Positions 11,331 through 22,617 of a stretch of 64,000 bases of DNA are shown piece by piece (position 1 is the stretch's first letter; each line of letters starts with the position of its first letter). Location: positions 106,865,454-106,929,453 of the forward strand of contig OX457064.1 of assembly GCA_949752795.1 (NCBI GenBank), read 5' to 3'. Below the pieces are notes generated by a model, which worked only from the letters and a program-made list of their open reading frames with translations, searched no databases and had not been told where the DNA came from. The stretch is from Hyperoodon ampullatus. Its lineage: Eukaryota > Chordata > Mammalia > Artiodactyla > Ziphiidae. The position numbers and the translations under genes were made by a program.

Positions 11331-11520
11331 CGGAGCTTCATTAATTAATGTTTGCAAAGTGCTCTGGGCTCCGGGGATGGAAGGGCGCTCGAAAAGTGCA
11401 ACGGATTATTATTATGATGAAAATGTATTGGCAGCCGGGCCAGATGCTGGATGCAGACAGAGCCCGATAAAAGATGGGCCACAAAAGAAGAAAAAGTTAA
11501 TACGTATGTTTCGGGCCTGC
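11331..11520. promoter_or_regulatory. Possible conserved non-coding element
   Basis: Repeat-free block with a 12-bp palindrome 'cattaattaatg' (11339-11350, homeodomain-like TAATTA core), directly followed by 'tttgcaaagtgctc' and a TTATTATTATGATGAAAATG patch. The composition is balanced, unlike the GC-rich flanks. Motif presence alone is weak evidence. I infer possible regulatory constraint but cannot test conservation. Confidence 0.2.
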
Positions 11521-12322
11521 TGCTAATGGTTTCCCTGAAATTACGTCTCTCTTCGGTAACAATGAATTCGAAAAGAGATAGGATCTTAACTGCTTGCAGA
11601 ACCGAAGGGTATTTCCATGGCGGGCGTTCTGAGGGCCCAGAGGTGGCTACAAAACAACACAACCAACCTTGCCCAGCACAAGGCACCATCACCCATCTCT
11701 GAGCTGCTGTGGGATTGAGCCGGTGTTTTCAGAGGATTAAAACACAGGTAGTGGGTTACCTGGGCCTCCAAATAGTAAACTCTGTGTTTAAAGGTGATCT
11801 GAGAGAGCAGGCAATGAACGAAGAGTTAAAACCATGCGTAGCAGGCGGAGGAAAGCAAATCCCTGAGCACGCGGTCCCAGGCCTGGGTCCCGTGCGGCCA
11901 GCTGCAGACACAAGTGCCGCAGAGCGAGTCTGAACACGCACATCTTGATTAAATCTTTTTTAAAACACAGAAGTTAACTGTCTCCTGAAATATTGGGGGT
12001 GTTAAAACGTGCCACAGCTGACAGAAAGTAATTTTTGAAAGTCCTGGCACACAATGACACTGGGCAACGTGTAACTGTTCCGGCTCCAGGAAGGAAACAA
12101 AAAAACCATGCAGCGATCCAAACGTCATCTTCTTTGCACACAGTGAAGCTGCTGGAGGCTGCAAGTTCTGAGGAACGATCCTGCCCATCTGACCCCAGAT
12201 GGGCTCAGAGAGCTAAGGTCCCTCGGCTGAGGCCACACATCCAGCAGCCGGTGAGCCTGGGGTCGGGGGAGGGATGCCCCAAACCAAAGGTTCAGCAAAG
12301 ACTCCTTTGCTCTGTTAATTTT

Positions 12323-12705
12323 CTTTTTGTTTTTTAAAGTTTTATTGAAGTAGAGTTGATTTACAATGTTGTGTTAGTTTCAGGTGTACAGCAAAGTGAT
12401 GCAGTTATATATACATATATTCATTCTTTTTCAGAGTCTTTTCTCATAAAGGTTATCACAGAACACTGAGCTTCCTGTGTATACAGGAGGTCCTTGATGG
12501 CTGTCTATCTTATATATAGTAGGGTCTGTACGTTCATCCCAAGCTCCTGATTTCTCTCTCCCCCACCACCTTTCCCCTTTGGTAACCGTAAGTGTGTTTT
12601 CTATGTCTGTAAGTCTGTTTCTGTTTTGTAAATAAGTTCATTTGTGTCATTGTTTTAAAAATTAGATTCCACGTATGACTGATATCCTGTGATATCAAAG
12701 GGTGT
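12323..12705 (-). mobile_element. L1 3' UTR fragment, antisense
   Basis: Reads 'gttttattgaagtagagttg', 'atttacaatgttgtgttag', 'tttcaggtgtacagcaaagt', 'gtaaccgtaagtgtg', 'gtctgtttctgttttgtaaa' and ends near 'gatatcctgtgatatc'. This is the reverse complement of the L1 3' UTR, 5'-truncated, the same family as 838-1297. Confidence 0.9.
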
Positions 12706-13585
12706 TCCCGTGGCGAGGAATCCGTGGGCCGTCTGAGCGTCATTCGCAGTAACCGTGGTGCAGGGCTGTCAGCGTGCCTGCCCACGCCCCTCACTTGACC
12801 TTGACTAACTCTGGACAGAAGGCATAGGTCCGAGTTTTACCCAGCAGGACAAAGGCTCCAGGTGAGCGGCCCAGGGATGGAAGCAGCCTCGGCGTCTCCT
12901 GGCGCCCAGTCCGAGCCAGTTGGTCACGGTGTCTAGTTTTGTCATCGCTCTTGTCCTCTAACCTTCCGTCATCCATCCTCATCCTGGTGGCTCCATCTAA
13001 GATGATCATTTCTTCCCTCCTAAGTTGTCACTTACTTGGTAGCAAGAACGGGACTCATGTTCTCTGGGGTGCTCTGTGGCGATGCGTAGTCATTGCTTTC
13101 GTACCCAGCTCTGCAAGGATTTCCAACTTGCTCTACATACGTCTGAAAATGCGGGAGGGTGCAAGTCTCCGGACTGAGGTGTACAACCCTCTGAAGCGAA
13201 ACATGAAAGGGGAATTTGGGGGGAAAAAGAAACGCAAGTGAAATTAAGTCATCTGTAAATATTCACAAATGGACGTGGAGGTCAGGAAGGGACCTTCAGG
13301 TCAGCTGGTGAGCCCCTCCCTCGTCTGTAGAAGTGGAGTTGGACCCCAGGCGGAGGGTGATGCGTTTGACCAGTGGTGGAGGTGGGACCAGGACCAGGTG
13401 TCTGGACATGGAGCCCACTGTCCTCAGGAGGCAACAACGGTCTAAATCGTGTCCCAGTGAAAACACCAACGTTTAGAGAAGTGAATGCTGAAATAGAATC
13501 TCCGTGTGTCTCTAACTAATCAGAATGCTAACATTTCATGCTTTTTCCTTAATTATAGTATCTTGAGAAACTTTGGTAAAGGAAA
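12706..13585. other. Unassigned sequence
   Basis: No repeat family or gene recognised. GC-moderate, with short frames only. Confidence 0.5.
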
Positions 13586-13600
13586 CTGAACCAAATCTTT

Positions 13601-13810
13601 TTTTTTTTTTTTTTTGCGGTACACAGGCCTCTCACCGCTGTGGCCTCTCCCGTTGCGGAGCACAGGCTCCGATGCGCAGGCTCAGCGGCCATGGCTCACG
13701 GGCCCAGCCGCTCCGCAGCATATGGGATCTTCCCGGACCAGGGCACGAACCCGCGTCCCCTGCATTGGCAGGCGGACTCTCAACCACTGCGCCACCAGGG
13801 AAGGGAAGCC
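13601..13810 (-). mobile_element. CHR-type SINE, short form, antisense
   Basis: Poly(T), then 'gtggcctctcccgttgcgg', 'atggctcacgggcccagccg' and 'actgcgccaccagggaag'. The 15-bp target-site duplication ctgaaccaaatcttt is perfect at 13586-13600 and 13811-13825. The 5' head carries an extra GGGAA (reads 'agggaagggaagccc' on the + strand), a small private duplication useful for recognising this copy. Confidence 0.97.
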
Positions 13811-13825
13811 CTGAACCAAATCTTT

Positions 13826-14204
13826 GAGATCCAAATTGTGTTCTTAGCTCTGTCATCAGTTCCTAATTTTGGGACAGTGCTACCATTAAAACCAACGACC
13901 AAGTCTCAAGGACAAGGTCAGGTACGTGTTATGAACGTTGTAAGGAACACTTCATTTCAGAGAATGGATGGGAACTCCCGCATTTGTCAGAAGGGGAATT
14001 TTTGTATTAAAAGTCATACTTCTCAAGTGGAACTTTATTACAGAAAGAGAGATGGTATCATCACATGTCACTATACACGTGTATGTATTTTGCCTCCAGA
14101 CAATCATAAAGATGATGGCGGTAACGATCACATCACAGACGTACAACCCTTTGAATCACCTATTTAAAAGACGTGACAATTCAAAATACGAGACACTTAG
14201 GGAG
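13826..14204. other. Unassigned sequence
   Basis: Directly downstream of the SINE. No repeat family or exon recognised; contains short frames on both strands only. Confidence 0.5.
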
Positions 14205-14437
14205 TCTGGTAGCCTCACTCCTCCAACTTTGTTTTCCTTCAACATTGTTCTGACTATTCTGGTCTTTCACCCCTCCACACAGACTTAAGAATCAGTTTGT
14301 TGACACCCAAAAAAAATAACATGCTGGGATTTCAATTGGGATTGTTGAAATCCCAAGTTGGGAATCCTAAGTTGGGAGGAACTGACATCTTAACAATACC
14401 ACATCTTGTTGATTTTCTGTTTCTTAATATTAAAAGG
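14205..14437 (-). mobile_element. L1 ORF2 fragment, antisense, decayed
   Basis: Ordered matches to the reverse complement of L1 ORF2 are visible: 'cctccaactttgttttcct', 'agaatcagtttgttgac', 'catgctgggatttcaattgg' and 'aactgacatcttaacaatac'. It is old and has internal deletions. A perfect 10-bp inverted repeat (gggatttcaa/ttgaaatccc) has arisen within it. Confidence 0.8.
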
Positions 14438-14639
14438 ATCACTATAATTCAATCAAGTCTGAAAAGTTCCTTGGGCAATAAAAGGGGCATGTAAATCTGA
14501 TGAGAAGAAAACCCAAAAAGTCCAAAATCTCAGCTGAGAACAAAGAAAATCTGGCTATACGTAAACATTTTAACTGACAAACTTACGTCATCTAGGACAA
14601 GAGCCTTATAAATCCTAAAATCCATGCTAAATTTCTTAA

Positions 14640-14830
14640 TGTATACTAATTTGTATCTAAAGTAATGTATTATTATTTAATATTAAAATAAACATTAAAT
14701 TAATCTTAACTGTCAGATTAAAATAATTTAATATTTAATAATTAATCGTTCTTTAATATTATTAATAATTATTTGATAATTAGTGAATAATTAAACTCAG
14801 TTTAACATATTATATTAGTTCACTTAATAA
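14640..14830. repeat. AT-rich low-complexity tract
   Basis: About 190 bp of almost only A and T, dominated by TTAATATT/AATTAATA motifs. No element signature. Confidence 0.85.
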
Positions 14831-15334
14831 ATTCCTAAATTTATGCCAATTTCTTTTAAATGTGCTAAAATATATTTCCATCCTGTATTACCTACATTAC
14901 TTTGGGTATGTTCATCTTTTCCATGTTTTACGTCCTTTAGCCCTAATTGATCTCTTAGCACAAAGAGCAGCTATTGGTCGTGTTTTCTGGGCCATTTAGG
15001 CTCTGGACTCCCGTGCAGCCTTCCTTGTTGCCTGTGAGACATACATGCCTGCTTGGTCCCCATCAGAGGGGAGGAGAGAGAAAACAAAATTCATCGGTCA
15101 GCTGCTGTTTAGTGGTGGTCTGATTATTGCTATGATGGGAGTGGACTATCTTATCCACATGGTGGTCCCTTATCTTTGGAAATGAAATCATACCTATTAC
15201 GATGCCACTGGAGAAAATGGCGGAGGGGACTGTCGCAGAGTGGACCCCAGTCTGATGCCCCTGACTGCATCCTGACTTGGGCAAACCAGCCGTAAAACAC
15301 ACACTGGGGGCATTGGAAAGGTTCGTATAGATCA
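14831..15334. other. Unassigned sequence
   Basis: Unique-looking sequence with no recognised gene. It includes a single GATA-like site ('cttatctttgg' near 15169). Confidence 0.45.
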
Positions 15335-15602
15335 GATAACAGACGGTACCAGGGAGTTATTATTAATTGTGATGGGTCTTTGTCACTGTGGGTATGAGGA
15401 AAACTGTCCCTATATTTTAGAGATGCATACTGAAGAAATTAGAGATAAATTATCAGTATGTCTCAATTTACTCCAAAATGTTGCTGCAGAAAAACAGCTG
15501 AAGAAAACACAGCAATGCAGGTCATAGGTATTTCGGCATTTACTATTCTATTCTCTTTACTTGTCTCTATGTTTGAAATTTTTCTTAATTAAAAATAACA
15601 TG
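15335..15602 (+). mobile_element. Old L1 3' UTR (L1M type)
   Basis: Matches a distinctive older L1 3' UTR: 'cagataacagacggtaccag', 'ggagttattattaattgtga', 'ttttagagatgcatactgaa', 'gtctcaatttactccaaaat' and the end 'ttgaaatttttcttaatta'. Non-coding and diverged. Confidence 0.65.
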
Positions 15603-15857
15603 CACTTTATAGAAATGGGAGGGAGCTGCACGCATTCTCTGGAACAGCGGGGAACACTGTGGAGACCAGGCAGGAAACTGAGTCGAACCAATCACTCCTC
15701 TAACCAATGAGGAAATGGCACAGGTCACGCCTGCATTTTGGACAAGATTTCGAGGTCTTTAAGTCCTTCACAGTCAAATATTTTTTTTTCAAGTCACAGG
15801 AACAAAAGTAAGTAACTGCTTAATATTCAGAGGGTGGGTTAAAAAAAATGGTTCCGG

Positions 15858-16070
15858 GGCCTCCCTGGTGGCGCAGTGGTTGAGAGTCCGCCTGCCGATG
15901 CAGGGGATACGGGTTCGTGCCCCGGTCTGGGAGGATCCCATATGCCGCGGAGCGGCTGGGCCCGTGAGCCATGGCTGCTGAGCCTGCGCATCCGGAGCCT
16001 GTGCTCCGCAACGGGAGAGGCCACAACAGTGAGAGGCCCGCATACCACAAAAAAAAAAAAAAAAAAAAAA
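15858..16070 (+). mobile_element. CHR-type SINE, short form, sense
   Basis: Begins at the tRNA-derived head 'ctccctggtggcgcagtgg' (A box region). The B box lies in 'gggttcgtgccccggtctgg'. The body is 'agcggctgggcccgtgagcc', and the tail is about 20 A. The direct repeat atggttccgg lies at 15848-15857 and 16071-16080, extended by preceding A residues on both sides. The full-length copy retains recognisable pol III promoter boxes. Confidence 0.97.
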
Positions 16071-16196
16071 ATGGTTCCGGTCTAATGATTTAGGAAAGTT
16101 ATCTGCAGGACTTCTCTCAAAACCATACAAATCACAGACAATAAGTGCTCTGACTGGGGATGACGCTGCCATCACCAGTCAGTCAGCTCATCAAGG

Positions 16197-16241
16197 TCTG
16201 TCTGTCTGTCTCTCTTTTTCTCTCCCTCTTTCTCTCTAGTC
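16197..16241. repeat. Pyrimidine-rich (TCTG)n/(TC)n tract
   Basis: Four TCTG units pass into an irregular TC/CTTT run. Simple sequence only. Confidence 0.8.
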
Positions 16242-16464
16242 TTATTATCCTTAATATTTACCCGTCAGAATGAGCTACTCAAATGCCACTTTGGTCTTGT
16301 CAGTCCCCATGTAAAAACCATCCTTCAAAGACTCCTGGGTACCCAGAGGCCAGGCTCAAGTGCCCGGCCCCATCCTGGCTTCGTTTCTTGGCACTGCCTG
16401 CCTCTCACTGCTGGACATGCCATCCCTGGGCTTGAGTCTCATCCAGTCCCTCTCCACTTGGCAA

Positions 16465-16761
16465 CACAGGCACACACGCACCCACAGACACACGCACACG
16501 CAGCACAGGCACACACGCACCCACAGACACACGCACACGCAGCACAGGCACACATGCACCCAGACACACACACACGCAACACAGGCACACATGCACCCAC
16601 AGACACACGCACACGCAGCACAGGCACACATGCACCCAGACACACACACACGCAACACAGGCACACACGCACCCACAGACACGCACACGCAGCACAGGCA
16701 CACATGCACCCAGACACACACACACGCAGCACAGGCACACACGCACCCACACACGCACACG
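16465..16761. repeat. Minisatellite, 8 units of 37-39 bp, CA-rich
   Basis: Each unit begins cacaggcacaca and contains 'gcaccca' plus a CA/GC-rich end. Unit starts are 16465, 16504, 16543, 16580, 16619, 16656, 16693 and a truncated 16730. Two unit types occur: 39 bp with 'cccacagacacacg', and 37 bp with 'cccagacacacaca'. They show higher-order alternation after the first two units. Five of the six reading frames are free of stops across it, producing His/Thr- or Cys/Val-rich shadow frames. This is not evidence of coding. Confidence 0.95.
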
Positions 16762-18203
16762 TATGCATCCTGCTCCCAGTGCCCCGTGAACCCCAACTTG
16801 CCCTTGGAAACTGTCCGGCATCCCCCCGGGATCCTTCCTATGGCCCCCGGGTAGCACTCCCAGGCTAGGTGCCCCCCATCTCCTGTGTGCTCCCAGAATC
16901 GCGTGGCACCCCGGGCCACGAACCCACCCCTCCTACTGAAAGAACCAGGCCACGCGGCTGGGCCTCCCCCGCACCCCTGCTCCACGTCGGCATCACCCAA
17001 TCTCATCACAGTGTTGACGTGTAGAAAACGTTGTCCTAAACTGAACTAAAGCAAAAAATATCCCATGAGATGTTTTCATAAAATTGATTTCCAGGAATCC
17101 AGGAGAGAATTAGATTTTCACAGGTGGACAACAGATCCGTAATGGAGAAAGGGTTCCCGTGATACTGAATCCCCACCGACGCATGCTTTGCTGGTCGGAT
17201 GGTCAAGGTCTTCTATTTCGAAGTTTAGTTGGTTGACCTCCCAGCTGTCAAAACAATTAGGCAGGACCGATGAGATTTAAGTTCTTACTAAACAGTTATC
17301 TATAGAAATATGCGTACAAGTTCATCGGCTTAGATCTTCCATCCGTGTCTTCTGGTTTAACAACTTTACATTTAGATGCCTCACTCTCCTTTGAAAAAAA
17401 AAAAAAAAAAAAAAAGGTGAGATGACAAGTGTCTCCAGGTAGTAATTTCTGCGTTGTCACAGGAAGAATCGATGACCACGGCTGAGAAGGAGCCCAGCCA
17501 CAGAGAGGGGGCTCGCTTTGGCGTTCCCGGTTCTCATGTTTAGTCTGCTTCCATGGGTCGGCATTTGGGGGCGTGCCCAGAATTCTGACGCCTTTCAAAG
17601 GGGGTCTCACCCTCCTCACGGCTAGTGATTGGGTGTTGGAAATACCAATAATGCGTCTTTCGTCTGTGTGTTCCTCTCCACCTGACTCTCTCTAAAATGC
17701 TACTATTTACCGCGTACGTTGTGATTTTTTGTCTGTGTTTGCCAAAGGTGTCAAAGAAATGATTTGGGTCTTTTTAAATCGCTCTACTTCTGCACATGCT
17801 TGACCTGTGTGTGTCTGGTTTCCGGTGAGCTGTCCGTTCCCTGCCCAGAGTCGGCTCCCTGACCGCTCTGAGGTCCAGGTCTGCGCTGCAGGCCGTCCAC
17901 GCACGTCTCCCGCCACCACGAGCGCTGCTCCACCTCCAGCTACAAGGGCAGGGCTGCAGCGGCGGTAGGCGACGCCCAGACCCTAGAGCTGCTGGCCGAA
18001 CAGTAACTGCTGAATACGTTTAGTCCCACGGATTTACTTTTTCCCCTTTCAAGTCAACAAGGTCGACAATATAGTCATAAACATTGAAATAACCTATTAA
18101 CATACTGAGAAAAGTACCATTATATACACTGTTATATTTAAAGGTGTGGATTTTGAATAGGTAGGTTTGGTGTCTCTGAAATCCTGTTTTTGGGGTTGAA
18201 GTT
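16762..18203. other. Unassigned sequence with a 22-bp poly(A)
   Basis: No gene or repeat family recognised. A pure A run lies at 17394-17415, without a recognisable retroelement body beside it. Confidence 0.5.
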
Positions 18204-18213
18204 GAGAACAGTG

Positions 18214-18399
18214 TTTTGTTTTGGTTTTGTTTTTTCTTTTCCATTATGGTTTATCACAGGATATTGAATATAGCTCCCTGGGCTCTACAGTAGGACCTTG
18301 TTGTTTAGCCATTCTCTATATAATAGTTTGCACCTGCTCATCCCAAACTCCCCATCCATCCCTCCTCCTCTCCCCTCCCCCTTGACAACCTCAAGTCTG
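18214..18399 (-). mobile_element. L1 3' UTR fragment, antisense, with TSD
   Basis: Begins with a T/G-rich tail ('ttttgttttggttttg'), followed by 'ggtttatcacaggatattg', 'ctccctgggctctacagtag' and 'gcacctgctcatcccaaact'. It is flanked by gagaacagtg at 18204-18213 and 18400-18409, a clean target-site duplication for a severely 5'-truncated L1. A SINE then landed in the right-hand copy of that duplication. Confidence 0.9.
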
Positions 18400-18409
18400 G
18401 AGAACAGTG

Positions 18410-18624
18410 TTTTTTGTTTGTTTGTTTGTTTTGCAGTACGCGGGCCTCTCACTGTTGTGGCCTCTCGCGTTGCGGAGCACAGGCTCCGGACGCGCAGGCT
18501 CAGTGGCCATGGCTCACGGGCCCAGCTGCTCCGTGGCATGTGGGATCTTCCCGGACCGGGGCACGAACCCGTGTCCCCTGCATTGGCAGGCGGACTCTCA
18601 ACCACTGCGCCACCAGAGAAGCCC
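18410..18624 (-). mobile_element. CHR-type SINE, short form, antisense
   Basis: T/G-rich tail (TTTG units), then 'gtggcctctcgcgttgcgg', 'atggctcacgggcccagctg' and 'ctgcgccaccagagaagccc'. The short direct repeat aacagtg occurs at 18403-18409 and 18625-18631, so this copy used the same target as the adjacent L1. Confidence 0.95.
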
Positions 18625-18631
18625 AACAGTG

Positions 18632-19165
18632 GTTTTTTTAAACAAAAAATGTATATAGTGAAGGTGTACAACACGATGACTTGATACACATATTCACAGT
18701 GAAATGATGACTGCAGTCAAGCTGACTGACACACCCATCTCCTCACCCAATTCTCTCTTGCGTGAGTGATGAGGGCACATGAAACCCACCCCCCACCCAG
18801 CTCCCCGCGTCAGCGCGGTGTCACGCACTGCAGTCCCCAGGCTCTGCATCAGCCCTCTAGACCTCCTCCTCTACACGACCGCCACCCAGTACCCCAGGGC
18901 CAGTCTCTCCCCATTTCCACACCCCCCCGGCAACCACTGTTCTACCCTCTCTCTCCAAGTATCTGACTTCTTTACATCCCGTGTATAAATGAGATCGTGC
19001 AGTTTCTGTCTTTGGTTTATTTCACATGTCATAATGTCCAGGTTTGCCCATGGATATGTGATACACACACATGTATATATGTGTATACACATGGGTGTGA
19101 TGTACACCCATCTACTTATCCATCCACCCACCCATCCATCAGCAGACACTTAAGCTGCTTCCACA
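18632..19165 (-). mobile_element. Old L1 3' UTR with GC-rich segment, antisense
   Basis: The stretch 'gactgcagtcaagctgactg', 'acacacccatctcctcaccc', 'agctccccgcgtcagcgcgg', 'ccagtctctccccatttcca', then 'ttgtgaatgctgctgtg' near 19180, corresponds to the antisense 3' region of an old L1. A second copy with the same unusual GC-rich part lies at 26745-27210, and the two are clearly alignable by eye over about 400 bp. A (CA/TATG) patch lies at 19062-19090. Confidence 0.75.
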
Positions 19166-21217
19166 GCCTGGCAGTTGTGAATGCTGCTGTGTGGCTCCGA
19201 TCCTCAAGTCCACACCAGGGCTCTGGGTCCAGGTCCTTCATCACCCCCAACCCTGCTCCATCGCCTGATTTCTCGGCCATGGGCTGCCTTCCATCCACTG
19301 TCGCCTTGAAATCCTGATGCTTTGCAGCCTCCTGTCCACACGAGTGATCTTAGATTCCTAGGATCACCTCTGAAGACTTCCCTTTTACTACATCTAGTTG
19401 TCACTTCAGGGTATCCTCTGAGAAGTCATGAATCTTCCTCTCTTGCTTCTTACATAGCTCCAAAACTGCACTACGATGCCCATGTGTGCATTTCTGCCAC
19501 CCGTATGTCGTGTTTTCTGAAGAATTTATTCTGGTGACCGTGTGCCTTACAGCCACCGCACCTGGAGCCCCGTTCTCTGCTTCCATCCCCGTGGGGAAAG
19601 ACCATGTACCATCTTCATGGGTATGAACCTGGGGCTGCAAACGGTTTCTGCCAGATTACTGGACACTCCTTGAGGACAGATTTATGACATATGCAGAAGA
19701 TGAGAGAGCTTTTTTCTTAAGCTGCTACATGCTAGGCTAACCAGAGATACTGCCGTTGATTTTCAAAGCTGGGAGACAAAGTGTGCTTGCTTTGGGAAAC
19801 TCAAGAACAAGGTCAAGTATTTTGAGATCCCCGAAAGAAAAATGAATTTCCCATATTCTAATGGCCATGCCTCTGGTTGACACTGGGTGGATTCTCACGT
19901 GGTGCACTTTGCAGGACACCTTCCCAGAATAATCCAGAGCTCGGAACACAGCTTGCAATGTGAGCCATCTCTCAGCCTCACACCGCGAGCAGGCACGGCA
20001 GAGATGCACTCTGAGTACACGCTAAATGGACATCTTGGCCCAGGAAACGACATGTCAGCAGTGGCTGCGGCATTCTTGAGGATGAAGGGCAATGATACAA
20101 ATGGGGATGGAGGCCGGGAAGCAGAGTGAATTGTCCTCGGGACCCACAGCCCGCTCTGCTGAGCTCACGTCCATTTCCTTGTTCTAAAGGTTTTCGGTCT
20201 TGTTGGCCTTTTCTTGCTGCTCTGTTTGGAGGACCATTTCCCGTGTGCTGGCAGTCTCACCGTGTCTTGGGTAATTATCACTATTTAAGGAATTTTCGGA
20301 AAATGCTAGCTCTTTCATGGCTTTAGAGTACTTGACATCCTCTCTGATCAAAACCAGTTTGTTGAAGGGTTTAAAATTCATGCAACCTTTGGTACAAAAC
20401 AGGATCCAATGTGAAGGACTCGAAAGAATCTTGGGTAATCAAGATCTGATAAATTGAGATGGGACCCTAGGAAATAATGATCTTTTCTACTGAAGTAGAT
20501 TTTCATACAATGTGCTCATATTCTCATATATTTCTGAAGATCATAAAATAATAACCAGATTTGTAGACCTAGAAAGTAGGAGAGTATTGTTGAACAGGAA
20601 TACTGGGCAAGGAAATAGTCTAATGAGCAACATACAACGTTTACCCAGAATTAACAGGAACAGTCTCTTTATGCCTCTCCGTGTCACTGCTCAGTGAGCA
20701 AGGCTTGGTGAATGGATTTTAAATGTCTTTTTTGAAGATGCTGCAGTGCGGTTCAAGATCATTGTTTCAAAGTTCGGTGATGACTGCCTCTAACTATATG
20801 GTGGATGTGAATATCCATGTTATCTGCCTCTGGGGACTGTTGTAATATACAGGAGACCAGGCTGAAGGCGTAAGGAGTCCAGAAAGGCAGTAAATAAAAT
20901 CTTTTTTTACTTATTTGGTCTTTAATTTTAAAAGAGTATGTGTCATAATTTGTGATAATATTGAAAGTGTTAACTGCCGCTGGATGGAAGAAAACCAAAG
21001 GGGCAAACTTAGACTGGAATGAATTAAGTAACATTTGTCATTTGTCTGCAGCCCTCTTTGCAGCAAAAGTATTCCCACGCCACTCCCCAAAGGTATCACC
21101 TATCCCTTAGTTTAAATTCTCCAGAAAAAAATTGAGCTCTGTCCGTGATAAGGTCAAGAATTATTACTGAAACAAGTTATACAACTGCTGAAATTGAAAA
21201 CCAGTCCAGGAGAAAGT
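19166..21217. other. Unassigned sequence, mostly unique
   Basis: About 2 kb without a recognised gene. Some segments, for example 19400-19600, may be very old repeat, but none is identifiable by eye. Open frames are short and not supported by splice pairs. Confidence 0.5.
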
Positions 21218-21400
21218 AGGGGTTAAGACGGCCAGGCCGCCCGCGTTCAAATCCAGCTCCTCTACTGTCTAGTCTGTGATCTGGGGAAAGTTCCCGAACC
21301 TCTCCAAGCCCCCGTTTTCCCACCTGTAAGGTAAGGACAGTAACCGTACTTAACATATAGGCTCCTTATGATGATGGAGGGACATCACTTAGTACAATGC
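21218..21400 (+). mobile_element. MIR SINE, sense
   Basis: Ordered MIR features are visible: 'agtaggggttaagacggcc', 'gcgttcaaatccagctcctc', 'gtgatctggggaaagttccc', 'gaacctctccaagcccccg', 'ttttcccacctgtaaggt' and 'atcacttagtacaatgctct'. This is nearly the full core plus 3' region. Confidence 0.8.
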
Positions 21401-22369
21401 TCTCCGGACGTGTTCACCGCCATCCTGCCTGTTCATCTCTTGCATCTGGACGGCTGGTGTATGTGCGAAGCTCTCCACCACGGTGACACAGGATGAGATG
21501 GACAGCAGTGTTGTTAGATGGACTCCCAGTTGGTTGAACCGTAAATCTACTGCAAGGAGTACATGGATTTTAATCATTCTGGAGGAAGGTGGTAGAAGGC
21601 AAGATTCTGCATTAATCCATGTTCCATTTTAGTATATTTGGAAACTGGATGAAATAGAAATAGATGGAATGTCCTTGACTGAAGAAAATTCCTCCTCTAG
21701 GCTGGGAGGTCATATTCTTCAAGCAAAAGCACATTTAAGGAGAGGTGTGGGGTGCTGGCTTTGCAACCCTTAAATACTGATCCACGCCGGTCAACAATGA
21801 AGAAAAGACATTGCAGCCAGATTAGCCTCAAATTTTAAAACAAAATATGCTTAACCAAACTGCAGATGACACACAAAAGTAGGGGCGGCAGCAATAAAAT
21901 AAACAGTGAATCAAGATTCAACTGTATCTCAAAAGCCTGAGATGGGTGCCTGAGAGCACAGCATGCCTGCAGCTCAGCTGGAAGGAAAGGGAAACCCTGC
22001 CCTTGGCTTTACAAACCAACTGCCAGCTACCGGGAGCAGGAAGCCCAGCTTTGTCAGAAACAAACACAAACCTGAGGGTCTGGGTCAGATGACAAATTCG
22101 AGGAGTCTCTCCTACAATGCATACTGCATGACGTAAGGCTGCTCAAAATACATCCAATCAGGTTGCATAGGTGACAGTTCAGAGAAAGCCATGAAATAAG
22201 CCAGCACTCCTTTTCCCAGACTGACATTCAAGGTGCCACACTCAAATTGGAATATTTATTTTAAAGAAGCCGATGAGCAGCTAGGCTGGGTCCAGAGTGG
22301 AACAAATGAGACCGAGGGAAGACGGAGGCCAGCCATCCCGCCACCGGTGACAAATATTTATGATGCGTG
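21401..22369. other. Unassigned sequence
   Basis: Unique-looking, repeat-free and moderately AT-rich. No exon pair recognised. Confidence 0.5.
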
Positions 22370-22565
22370 AAGACGCGTTGAATACGTGCTGGCACACTCA
22401 CATAATTGTCTTATTTTCAGAACAATCTCATGAGATGGCATTTTCGCCCCTGTTCTACCAGTGAGAAAATACAAGCTCATAATTAACCTCAAATTGTTAA
22501 CAAATGTACCCAACCTCATACAGCTAGTGAGTGGCCAGTGCCAAGTCTGACTCCAAATGCAAGTT
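22370..22565 (-). mobile_element. MIR SINE, antisense
   Basis: Reads 'cttattttcagaacaatctc', 'gcccctgttctaccagtgag', 'aaaatacaagctcataatta', 'cctcatacagctagtgagtg' and 'gccaagtctgactccaaatg', the reverse complement of MIR. Confidence 0.75.
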
Positions 22566-22617
22566 ACTTGCATGATGCAAAATATTCATTGCTAGTAAGA
22601 ACAGCTGAAGGAGATAT

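Larger units (their letters stand above)
9871..12322. other. Unassigned sequence, mostly unique
   Basis: Contains the (TC)n(AC)n microsatellite at 10171-10222 and a possible conserved non-coding block at 11331-11520. Open frames up to 115 codons lie at 11.3-11.9 kb on both strands without recognised domains. No transposable element was recognised. Confidence 0.5.

Noticed and set aside
13632..13856. Several 60-175-codon frames at the SINE copies (also near 7.1, 15.9, 18.5, 35.7, 36.1 and 45.9 kb)
   Set aside because: The CHR SINE body is GC-rich and open in several frames. The recurring peptides are SINE shadows.
14326..14355. Perfect 10-bp hairpin gggatttcaa/ttgaaatccc
   Set aside because: Falls in antisense L1 ORF2, whose consensus already has most of this text. 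Likely a chance outcome of point mutations.
16465..16761. Regularly spaced repeats that might suggest a CRISPR array
   Set aside because: Units are contiguous with no unique spacers, and the genome is mammalian. It is a minisatellite.
16356..17009. 217-codon minus frame with CVCVWVHVCLCC-like repeats
   Set aside because: Translation of the 39-bp minisatellite.
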